DNA from: an uncultured Granulosicoccaceae bacterium
GTDB lineage: Bacteria > Pseudomonadota > Gammaproteobacteria > Granulosicoccales > Granulosicoccaceae
Direction of reading: 5' to 3'
Length of the DNA stretch: 64,000 nucleotides
NCBI GenBank assembly: GCA_937998875.1
Contig: CALLBO010000020.1
Location: 93,121-157,120 of the forward strand
Position 1 is the first letter of the stretch, and every line of letters starts with the position of its first letter. This document shows, one piece after another, positions 17,395 through 24,935 of this stretch. The notes beneath the pieces were generated by a model. That model had not been told where the DNA came from. It made no database searches and saw only the letters and a list, made by a program, of their open reading frames with translations. The position numbers and the translations under genes are program-made.

Positions 17395-17946
17395 TTACTC
17401 AATCTGCTTCAGCTGTGCAGATACGCTGGTAACTTTCTCACCATTGCTCATACGCTCAAATTCAAGTGAGAGCCCTTCTTTGTTCAATGAGCGCTTATAC
17501 ACGTGCAATATATATCCACCACCATCAACAATATACAAAGCAGAAACAGTTAATGTGTTGTCCTCAAGCCCTGCCCAGACATACGGATCAGCGGCCTCCC
17601 CTACCGGGTCATAGGGCACTGCCTGCCCGAACACATCTGTTCTCATTGCAGACGCGAATATGCCTGCTCGAGCAGACGGATAAAAATCGATCGACAAGTC
17701 GGTTTTTTTTGTTACCCCCTCAGCCCGATAAATCAGTGTTTTCCACTCAACCGTAAATCCCTTATCCTGCCACGGCTTAATCACTACCGTCAGATCGCGC
17801 TCATCCAGCTCACCAGACACTACTGTTTCTGCACTACCCTGGTACGTTCCGTAAAAAGCTGACCAGCTATCGGTGTTTGGAATCTGGTCTTTAGCCTTAC
17901 AACTCAGCAAAAGAAGGCTAAGGCTAACCAGAATAATTGCTCGCAT
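17395..17946 (-). CDS. Small uncharacterised lipoprotein
   Basis: A 183-residue predicted lipoprotein. The N-terminus MRAIILVSLSLLLLSCKAK gives a lipobox LLSC at Cys16. The remainder is beta-rich with repeated charged turns and no domain I recognise. The upstream ATG at 18003 would bury the signal, so 17946 is chosen. It lies between the methyltransferase and the FkbH gene on the same strand, in an apparent operon. It may be a glycan-locus accessory, but no function can be read from the sequence. Confidence 0.7.
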   Translation of the reverse strand: MRAIILVSLSLLLLSCKAKDQIPNTDSWSAFYGTYQGSAETVVSGELDERDLTVVIKPWQDKGFTVEWKTLIYRAEGVTKKTDLSIDFYPSARAGIFASAMRTDVFGQAVPYDPVGEAADPYVWAGLEDNTLTVSALYIVDGGGYILHVYKRSLNKEGLSLEFERMSNGEKVTSVSAQLKQIE

Positions 17947-18010
17947 AAACCTGCCCTTGCTAGTGAAAGTAGTGTCGATCCAGTGCTCTGGTAAAGCCAA
18001 CACCCGTAAG

Positions 18011-18493
18011 CTATAACTTTCGGTATAAAAAATAGCGGTTACTGTCGATTGAGTCCGGGATCGGCAGAGACGACAAGTCTTCAGTATCTAATGGTAATCC
18101 ACTGATCGCAATACCGCCGGTCGCCAATAAACCTGACATCAGTTCTGGCAGCCATTGCAGTGTCGTCGCATCAATCTCATCACTGCCACTGCCAATATCA
18201 GCATGAACCATTGCAGCACCAGAGCCAATATAACCGGCAGCGGTATCAGCAATCTCACCGAGCACCAAATCATTTGCTTGCGGAACACATGAAGAATGTG
18301 CCATTAACGCCCGATCAAACGCGACAATTCTTCGTTGCGGAAATATTTCCCGCAAGTGGCTAAAAGTCCTGCCATTGCCCAACCCCAACTCCAGAATATC
18401 TCCAGGGTCCGGCAACAGTGACTGGCTCGCCACTTGATTAAGAATATCCCTTTGCGCCGTCATACGGCGGATAAAGCTATCGAGCCGGCTCAT
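18011..18493 (-). CDS. Small class I SAM-dependent methyltransferase
   Basis: A 160-residue protein. The SAM-binding motif I is ILELGLGNGRTFSHL (33-47), the motif II acidic residue is in IVAFDRA and motif III is MVHADIGSG. It is shorter than typical methyltransferases (200-250 residues) and lacks a clear substrate-binding insertion. The co-oriented neighbours are a deacetylase upstream and a lipoprotein downstream. The substrate is unknown; methylation of a sugar or lipid intermediate is an inference from context. Confidence 0.75.
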   Translation of the reverse strand: MSRLDSFIRRMTAQRDILNQVASQSLLPDPGDILELGLGNGRTFSHLREIFPQRRIVAFDRALMAHSSCVPQANDLVLGEIADTAAGYIGSGAAMVHADIGSGSDEIDATTLQWLPELMSGLLATGGIAISGLPLDTEDLSSLPIPDSIDSNRYFLYRKL

Positions 18494-18532
18494 TGTGTAT
18501 CCTTATAAGCTTTCGCAGGTAACGAGGCATTA

Positions 18533-19270
18533 TTAACCAGCATATCCGGAGGCCAATTCCATCATTGGGTGAAACGACACCAGCCCGGAACTTCTGAGTG
18601 TTTCAATAAACTGGCGAAGCAGAAGCCGATTGTCACGATCCATATGCTCGTGATGTAACATTATACCAATGACTTCTTCATCGGTTTTAAAAAGACTAAC
18701 TATGTAGTCCGACAGTTGGTCATTGTTCAAACGGACACCCTTTGATTTTTTCAACCAGTCAACAGCAACCGGAAGCTCCGGTACTGCTCTGCCAATGGGG
18801 TGCGACCCGACGATTCTCGATAAATACTGCAGGTTAAGCGACTGCAATACAGCTACCGTATCATCTGTGCAGCGATTCCATGGTGGAGTAAATACAGGTA
18901 TAACCTGCGCACCGAAGTAAGCGGTAAGCTTATTCTTACCGGCGAGAATATCCTGGTATTGCTGTTGGTAGTTACGGTCACTGCCAAATTCACAGGAACG
19001 CCCCGACAACTGATGATTCTCGTGCGTATATCCATGCTGATGAATTGCTATGCAATTGCTCTCAAGCAGCGCGCTAATACAATCAATCGATTCTTTAGAC
19101 AGCGCATCCGGTATCACCGCAACATCCAGAGGTAATTCCTGGTCGATGAAATCACGGGCTAATTTTTGTAATCTATCATCTGCCCAACCACCATCATCAT
19201 CACGGAAAAAAACCTTTGCGGGTTTTTGCCGCTCAGCCAGCACCCGGTTAAGCGCTTCAAAGGACTTCAA
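18533..19270 (-). CDS. Polysaccharide deacetylase-like (CE4 fold) protein
   Basis: A 245-residue cytosolic protein without signal peptide. NodB-like motifs are visible: FFRDDDGGW (metal/base Asp), IHQHGYTHENH (two metal His), FTPPWNR and near the end MLHHEHMD. The same motif set occurs in the gene at 29139-29921 (WRDDDA, QHGYAHVNH, PPWNH), so the two are distant paralogues. CE4 enzymes remove N-acetyl groups from amino sugars. The lack of a signal suggests action on a nucleotide- or lipid-linked precursor inside the cell. Confidence 0.8.
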   Translation of the reverse strand: MKSFEALNRVLAERQKPAKVFFRDDDGGWADDRLQKLARDFIDQELPLDVAVIPDALSKESIDCISALLESNCIAIHQHGYTHENHQLSGRSCEFGSDRNYQQQYQDILAGKNKLTAYFGAQVIPVFTPPWNRCTDDTVAVLQSLNLQYLSRIVGSHPIGRAVPELPVAVDWLKKSKGVRLNNDQLSDYIVSLFKTDEEVIGIMLHHEHMDRDNRLLLRQFIETLRSSGLVSFHPMMELASGYAG

Positions 19271-19318
19271 AACTTATATTGGCAGGTTGATATCACAGTT
19301 TCATCCCGTACAAATGTG

Positions 19319-20455
19319 TCATTTCCGTGCTGCTAAATTGGTGGCAAAGCGAACAGATTCAACTGCACCATTAAATTTTTTTTGATCGGTTGAGAATCGC
19401 CCGCCGATGATCGCCTTTTCAACAGCCCGACCAAGGCACTCGGGTGTTAGCTGCCTGGCAAGGAGTAACACAAATGCCGATCGGCTGGATAAACTGGTGG
19501 CGCGCAAAGTCTGCTCCTGTTCGCCACCAGCATCGAACGGCACCAATACACCCGGTGTTCCGGTCAACAGTAAATCTATAGCAGTGTTGTAACCACACAT
19601 ACTAACTGAACACAGCACACCACTTAAAATCTCTCTAAAGTCAGGACGGTTAGGTTCAATCACTACCGAGGTATCGGCGGCGAGTATTTTTAATCGTCGG
19701 GTTTCAGCTTCGGCATTATTCCCACCCACCAGTATTCGCCAGCGTCTATCCGGTGATAAACGCGCAACCTCAATTGCGGTTTCATAAATATGAGCGCCCA
19801 CAGAACCACCACCGGCACTCACTACCACATCTGTTTCGACCGGTTTTGCGATGTAGTCAGATTCCGGCTGAGTCACGTAACCTGTATAGAGCAACTTTGC
19901 ACTGATTGAATCAGTAGCCGGCCAACTCGCTTCAAGGGGTGTTGTTGCACGATCAGAGTGCACCAGCACGCCGTCGTAGTAGTCGCTTATCAGCGCTTCG
20001 GTCTGACGTATTTTTTTTTCACTGGATGGCGCTGCCAATATATCACGCACCGAGGATAATATAACCGGCACGCGCGGCAGCGCATGTGATGCCTTCAACA
20101 AGCTGAGAAACTCCTCCCGTAAAACACGACGGCCAAATGGAAACAGTTCAGTGATAATGATGTCGGGCTGTAGATCGTTAACCAGTTCGACGAGTTTTTT
20201 CTCTCTGCTTTTAAAGCGGGATTCATCAGCGATAGCATCACGATCATCCAGCAGTTGAGTGAAGTTCGTACCATCTGAGCGCACTGGAGGTAATTGCACC
20301 AACATCAGGTCTTTATAATCGAAAATACTTACCGGCATACCCCCACTCACCAACGTGACACGGTGGCCTGAAGCAACAAAGGCCTGTGACAAGTTGATCG
20401 AACGGCGCAGGTGCCCAGTGCCCAGAAGATGGGTAGTAACAACCAGAATTTGCAT
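19319..20455 (-). CDS. MurG-like (GT28/GT-B) glycosyltransferase
   Basis: 378 residues from ATG 20455. The N-terminal strand-turn VVTTHLLGTGHLRRSINLSQAF and the C-terminal SMCGYNTAIDLLLTGTPGVLVPFDAGGEQEQTLRA match GT-B enzymes of the MurG/UGT type; the latter is the nucleotide-sugar-binding region. A five-residue extension to 20470 is possible. It shares family with the protein at 23453-24751 (GLGHLRRSRAIA, MGGYNTFCEIL), so the locus contains two related transferases. Donor and acceptor are not predictable. Confidence 0.8.
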   Translation of the reverse strand: MQILVVTTHLLGTGHLRRSINLSQAFVASGHRVTLVSGGMPVSIFDYKDLMLVQLPPVRSDGTNFTQLLDDRDAIADESRFKSREKKLVELVNDLQPDIIITELFPFGRRVLREEFLSLLKASHALPRVPVILSSVRDILAAPSSEKKIRQTEALISDYYDGVLVHSDRATTPLEASWPATDSISAKLLYTGYVTQPESDYIAKPVETDVVVSAGGGSVGAHIYETAIEVARLSPDRRWRILVGGNNAEAETRRLKILAADTSVVIEPNRPDFREILSGVLCSVSMCGYNTAIDLLLTGTPGVLVPFDAGGEQEQTLRATSLSSRSAFVLLLARQLTPECLGRAVEKAIIGGRFSTDQKKFNGAVESVRFATNLAARK

Positions 20456-20500
20456 ACGGCAGTCTGTCACTGTAACTGATTCAAGTAAAACATCGGGTCG

Positions 20501-21088
20501 CTACGCAGCTTCTTTTTTGATCAATCTGACGCGCAGTGGATCCGCTGGTGCCAAAGTGCCTGCTACCTGCAAACAATACAAAGAATTGCGTTTAATACTA
20601 AACGGCGGTACACCTTTAAAGTGCCAGTTGTGCGCCACCGCCAGTAAAACCCTCATAACACCAATATGACAAACAGCAACTGTATCTTCAGATAAACTTT
20701 CTATCCACGGCAGCAGCCGTGACCGGACTTGAGCCGGGCTTTCCCCATTGGGGGGTTGATAGTCCCAGCCCCATTCAGGCAGATGTCGAAAGCCAGAGTC
20801 AGGTTCGGCATCAAGGTCTCTGTTACGCCGGCCTTCCCAATCCCCGTAATCCATTTCAATTAAAGCAGGAACTACGCGCGGTGTTCGTTCAGCGACTAAT
20901 TCTGCCGTATGCACAGCCCGCTGCAAAGGACTGGACACCAACACTGCCTGCTGCCATTCAACTGGTAAACGGTAGCCTGCAAGCTCATCTATTGCGTCGG
21001 GATCTAGTGGTATATCTCGATGTCCCTGAATTTTACTGTCACGATTCCAGGCAGTATGACCATGTCTTATGATGGCGAGACGAATCAT
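20501..21088 (-). CDS. Histidine phosphatase (phosphoglycerate-mutase-like)
   Basis: A 195-residue protein with the phospho-His motif IIRHGHTAWNRD (His9), LVSSPLQRAVHTAELVAER, the catalytic acid in MDYGDWEGR and the second His in VAVCHIGVMRVLLA. Size and motifs fit branch 1 of the histidine phosphatase superfamily (CobC/GpmB-like). Its place inside a glycosyltransferase operon, 5 bases from the next gene, suggests a sugar- or lipid-linked phosphate as substrate rather than glycolysis. That is an inference. Confidence 0.85.
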   Translation of the reverse strand: MIRLAIIRHGHTAWNRDSKIQGHRDIPLDPDAIDELAGYRLPVEWQQAVLVSSPLQRAVHTAELVAERTPRVVPALIEMDYGDWEGRRNRDLDAEPDSGFRHLPEWGWDYQPPNGESPAQVRSRLLPWIESLSEDTVAVCHIGVMRVLLAVAHNWHFKGVPPFSIKRNSLYCLQVAGTLAPADPLRVRLIKKEAA

Positions 21089-21092
21089 CAGA

Positions 21093-22181
21093 TCACCGAA
21101 TCAAGAGGGATAACTGAGCAGACAACCTACGCGCTGCAGTATCCAGTAAATGCTGCTGCTCCACCATTTCACGACCGGTTTTTCTGATGGTTTCATACTG
21201 CGTCGGGTTGCCCAGAACACGCTCTATCGCTGCCGCAATGAATTTTGGATCATCCACCGGCACCAGAGACTCTGGTGAGGCGATCACCTCGCGCACCCCT
21301 GCACGATCCTGTGCAACAACGGGTAAGCCCGCCGCCTGCGCCTCAAGATAGACGAGCCCAAACGCCTCGTTAACACCGGGCCAAACAAATACGGATGCTT
21401 CACAATAAGCCGCGGCTACTGCAGTGCGATCAAGTTGCCCTAAAAACACCACCTGCTCACCGTAGTCTGCAAACATCAATTCTATATCGGCACGTGCCGG
21501 GCCATCGCCAATGATCGACAACCGCCAGTCTGGCAACGATAGATGACCCAGTGCATCTGCAAGTATTCGATACGATTCCAGCTTGTCTCCGTAACGGTGC
21601 ATAGCGACAGTCAGCAAGTGATTGTTCACTGTCGATGGTTGATGCAGAACAGGCAGAACAGTTTGTTTTAAAAAAGGTGGTAGATAAACAAGCTTTTGTT
21701 TTTCAGGACGGTATTTTTCAAGTGCTACCCGATCTTTCTCCGTCAGATAAAAAACCACGTCCGCCGATGCTGTCGCGTTGTCTGCGCTGACAGCAAAATC
21801 TGACCAGGATCCTGAAAGACGGCCTTTGGCAATGCTCGCCTCGATCAGTATGTAAGGGATTTTCAAGCGTCTACTCACCTCAACACCAATCAGATCAGGC
21901 GCTTTATAGTAATTGTGGTAGGTCACCCATGCCTGCCAGTCATGTGCTAAATCAACTACACGTTCCACCTCTGCTACAGCTTGTGCTCTGATATTTTGTT
22001 GCGTTTTTTTATCACCCAACCCGTCATAACTGCGTAGCTGTGAAGCCAGTGTAACCTTAAGGTCCAAAGAGTTCATGGTGAGTGCTGCCATGATACCTTG
22101 TGCTATCTCTCGATCACCGGAAGGTACCGGGTGTTCCGGTGACTTTAACGGTGCATAAAAAGCCAGCTGTTTGGCACCCAT
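21093..22181 (-). CDS. GT4-type glycosyltransferase
   Basis: 362 residues, GT-B fold. The N-terminus LAFYAPLKSPEHPVPSGDREIAQGI is the acceptor-side glycine-poor loop seen in some GT4 enzymes. The C-terminal half has LSIIGDGPARADIELMFADYG, VVFLGQL and the E-x7-E motif in VWPGVNEAFGLVYLEAQAAGLPVVA. The ATG at 22181 is preferred over the TTG at 22187. It follows the second GT4 gene by 15 bases and precedes the histidine phosphatase by 4, so it lies in one operon. Confidence 0.85.
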   Translation of the reverse strand: MGAKQLAFYAPLKSPEHPVPSGDREIAQGIMAALTMNSLDLKVTLASQLRSYDGLGDKKTQQNIRAQAVAEVERVVDLAHDWQAWVTYHNYYKAPDLIGVEVSRRLKIPYILIEASIAKGRLSGSWSDFAVSADNATASADVVFYLTEKDRVALEKYRPEKQKLVYLPPFLKQTVLPVLHQPSTVNNHLLTVAMHRYGDKLESYRILADALGHLSLPDWRLSIIGDGPARADIELMFADYGEQVVFLGQLDRTAVAAAYCEASVFVWPGVNEAFGLVYLEAQAAGLPVVAQDRAGVREVIASPESLVPVDDPKFIAAAIERVLGNPTQYETIRKTGREMVEQQHLLDTAARRLSAQLSLLIR

Positions 22182-22196
22182 ATCCAACCCGATTCG

Positions 22197-23456
22197 CTAC
22201 GTGCAGCTTTGGAGGCAAAGATCTCGTAAACGTCGATCTAAAACCTCAATGCCCGCATCCATGCCGAAGTCTTTAACCAAACGCTGATAAGCCGCCTCGG
22301 CCATCAAGGTTCGCCGGTGTGGATCCTCTGCATAAGTCACTACAGCCGTTGCCAGCGACTCGGCAGAATCGTTGGCAAGATACGCATGCACGTTGTGCTC
22401 GAGAAACTCGGGAATTGCCGAAACCGCCGTAGTGATAATGGGCAGTTTTTGCGATGCGGCTTCCATCAATACATTCGGTAGCCCGTCTCGATCCCCGTTG
22501 GTGGCGATGCGGCTGGGCAGGACAAATATATCCGCTTCCCGCATTGCCTCGACCACCTCTGGTTGTTCGCGCTCACCAAGCCAGTTGATACGATCTGCGA
22601 CCCGAGCGGCAACTGCCTGTTGAGACAGCTCTGTTTTTAGTTCGCCGCCGCCAATATGGGTTAACTGCCAATCAATCGTTGGTGGCATTAACGCTAATGC
22701 CGCAATCAATCGATCATAGCCCTTCTTTTCTACTAGTCTGCCGACTGAAAGTAAACGTATTGCAGTCTTATCATTATCAGTACGAAGCGGTGGCGGTGGA
22801 AATCGTGACAGGTCTAGTCCGTGATAAACAAGATCAATCCGATCATCATCGTCGCACAATGATCGCAGGTGTTTTGCACCCACTGCCGTGCAGGTAACAC
22901 CAAAACTAGCACCAAACTGAGCGGTATTAAGCTTCTCTTTGAGCTCCCAGTCCGGAGCCGTCCAGATGTCTTTGGCATGCGCCGAGTAACTCCACGGAAT
23001 ACCTCGAATGATTGCTGCATAGCGCGCCACAGAAGATGGGGTATGCAGAAAATGCGCATATATCGCCCGCATCGAATCGGGCAGTTCTTTCGCCAATACG
23101 CAGGCTTGTCCGAAGCGCCGGATACGATTGCGCGTACCGTCACGACGCAAGTCAGCACGAAAGATCCTCCACGCCGCCTTGTAGCCCTGCAACTTGCGGC
23201 AGAACAGCCAACCGCGAATAACTCTTCTCACTTCCTGATGCAGATACTCTGGCAGGTATCGAACCGGGGCAACTACCTGCTCATGTAGCGGATGACGTTT
23301 TTCGTTGGCCGGGTGCCGCAGTGACCATATCTCAAACCGCTGACCTCTCGCTTCCAGCGCGGCCAATTCTTGTGCGACAAATGTTTCCGATAAGCGTGGC
23401 CAGCACTTAACAACGATAGCAAGCGTTCTATTGCCAGCATCCTGGTCAGCACTCAT
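22197..23456 (-). CDS. GT4-type glycosyltransferase
   Basis: 419 residues. The N-terminus VVKCWPRLSETFVAQELAALE is typical of colanic-acid or exopolysaccharide GT4 enzymes (WcaL-like). The C-terminal domain carries LLSVGRLVEKKGYDRLIAA, INWLGERE and DIFVLPSRIATNGDRDGLPNVLMEAAS. Its start overlaps the stop of the upstream MurG-like gene by 4 bases (ATGA), which indicates translational coupling. Confidence 0.88.
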   Translation of the reverse strand: MSADQDAGNRTLAIVVKCWPRLSETFVAQELAALEARGQRFEIWSLRHPANEKRHPLHEQVVAPVRYLPEYLHQEVRRVIRGWLFCRKLQGYKAAWRIFRADLRRDGTRNRIRRFGQACVLAKELPDSMRAIYAHFLHTPSSVARYAAIIRGIPWSYSAHAKDIWTAPDWELKEKLNTAQFGASFGVTCTAVGAKHLRSLCDDDDRIDLVYHGLDLSRFPPPPLRTDNDKTAIRLLSVGRLVEKKGYDRLIAALALMPPTIDWQLTHIGGGELKTELSQQAVAARVADRINWLGEREQPEVVEAMREADIFVLPSRIATNGDRDGLPNVLMEAASQKLPIITTAVSAIPEFLEHNVHAYLANDSAESLATAVVTYAEDPHRRTLMAEAAYQRLVKDFGMDAGIEVLDRRLRDLCLQSCT

Positions 23457-24751
23457 GGTTGATCAGTATTCAACTCTGTTTCGCGCTCCGGCTCTGGCTC
23501 GAGTAACGATCTGGTTCTATTGACAATGCAGTCCAGTCCATCCAGCAGTCCATCATAGCGGCCGGCTGATGGTGGGTTTTGCGACGGCAAATTACGGATA
23601 ACATCGATCATGGCATCGACTGAACCGGCATCGAGTTTCTTATCAAACATTCTCACCAGCCCTAGCTCCTGCGCCCTTGATGCACGTATAAATTGTTCGA
23701 GGCGCGGCACTGTTCGTGGCACGATCACCGCGGGAATGTCGCACGACAGAATTTCGCAAAACGTGTTATAGCCACCCATTGCCACGACACCTTGCGCGCC
23801 CTGCATCAGGCTTTCCATACGGGAGTCAAAGGCGACATCCATTACGCGTTTGCCAAGTTTTGCGACACGTCTTTCAAAACCAGCGCGGGCATCGCCAGTT
23901 AAAAACGGACCGTAGACCAGCAGCGCTGCAGGGCTCAGGGTGGGATCCTGTTCGTACGCACGAAGTACCTGATCTACCATTGCTTCACCATCACCACCTC
24001 CACCCGGTGTGACAAGAATATACGGTTCTCGAGGCATCTCTGCACGTGTTACCGGCTCACGTCTGAGATAGCCTGTCCATATCATGCGTTGTCTAAGACC
24101 ATTGGATAAATCCAGCGCCCCAGTTGGATCGTATACCGACTTCAATCCATACACCCAGATCTCATCGTAGAACTTCTCCATTGCCTCCACGGCACCTTTA
24201 CGCCCCCACTCTTCCGCCAACAGATCCGGACCATCCAGCACATCACGCAGACCGAGGATAAGCGTGGCGGGATTACCCGTGTCGTGCAGCCATTCAAGTG
24301 CCGGACGCAATTCACCACGAAAGCCGGTAGGTTCCTTGTCGACAACAATAATGTCCGGCGCGAACAGTTCAACCAGTGACTTGATCAGTCCAGCGCGGAT
24401 AACAGTCGTTTCTTCAATGTCAAAGTCGAGTTTTTCAGAGATGTAAGAGCCGTCCGAGCGCTTCGTCACGCCAGGAAGACGGACATAATCAACGCGCTCC
24501 GGAAATGAAAATCGACCGGCAACCGGAGACCCGGTAATGATCAGGGCAGACATCTGATCATCCGATGCGGTCAGTGCTGCTGCAATCGCCCGAGAGCGCC
24601 GCAGATGGCCAAGGCCAAATGTATCATGGCTATAAAACAACACTCGCGGGGCGCGAGGCGCTTCATCCGAAAGATGACTGGTATCTGATCCAGAGCCTTC
24701 ACGAGGCTTGCGACCAACTGCAGAGTTACTGACGTTTTTCGAAAAAGCCAT
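23453..24751 (-). CDS. MurG-like (GT28/GT-B) glycosyltransferase
   Basis: 432 residues. After a 33-residue polar N-terminal tail, the core starts RVLFYSHDTFGLGHLRRSRAIAAAL. The C-terminal nucleotide-sugar region is GVVAMGGYNTFCEILSCDIPAVIVPR, with VTPGGGGDGEAMVDQ before it. These features place it with predicted glycosyltransferases of the GT28-like group. It is the first gene of the minus-strand operon running to about 19319 or further. It is divergent from the MscS gene, with 184 bases of shared upstream DNA. Confidence 0.8.
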   Translation of the reverse strand: MAFSKNVSNSAVGRKPREGSGSDTSHLSDEAPRAPRVLFYSHDTFGLGHLRRSRAIAAALTASDDQMSALIITGSPVAGRFSFPERVDYVRLPGVTKRSDGSYISEKLDFDIEETTVIRAGLIKSLVELFAPDIIVVDKEPTGFRGELRPALEWLHDTGNPATLILGLRDVLDGPDLLAEEWGRKGAVEAMEKFYDEIWVYGLKSVYDPTGALDLSNGLRQRMIWTGYLRREPVTRAEMPREPYILVTPGGGGDGEAMVDQVLRAYEQDPTLSPAALLVYGPFLTGDARAGFERRVAKLGKRVMDVAFDSRMESLMQGAQGVVAMGGYNTFCEILSCDIPAVIVPRTVPRLEQFIRASRAQELGLVRMFDKKLDAGSVDAMIDVIRNLPSQNPPSAGRYDGLLDGLDCIVNRTRSLLEPEPERETELNTDQP

Positions 24752-24935
24752 GCCGCCTGGGACTCACAATATGTAGAATAAAATCGCCGGATAGGTTTAA
24801 ACGTCACCGTGTAACGAAGAGTTCAAGAGTTACTCTGAAAACCTGTTTCTGGCAACGCCTTGCACCAGAGCTCAAAAGAGAAACACCACGACAATCCTGG
24901 CAATGCGCCTGAATTGTAAAGGAATTAATACCAAA

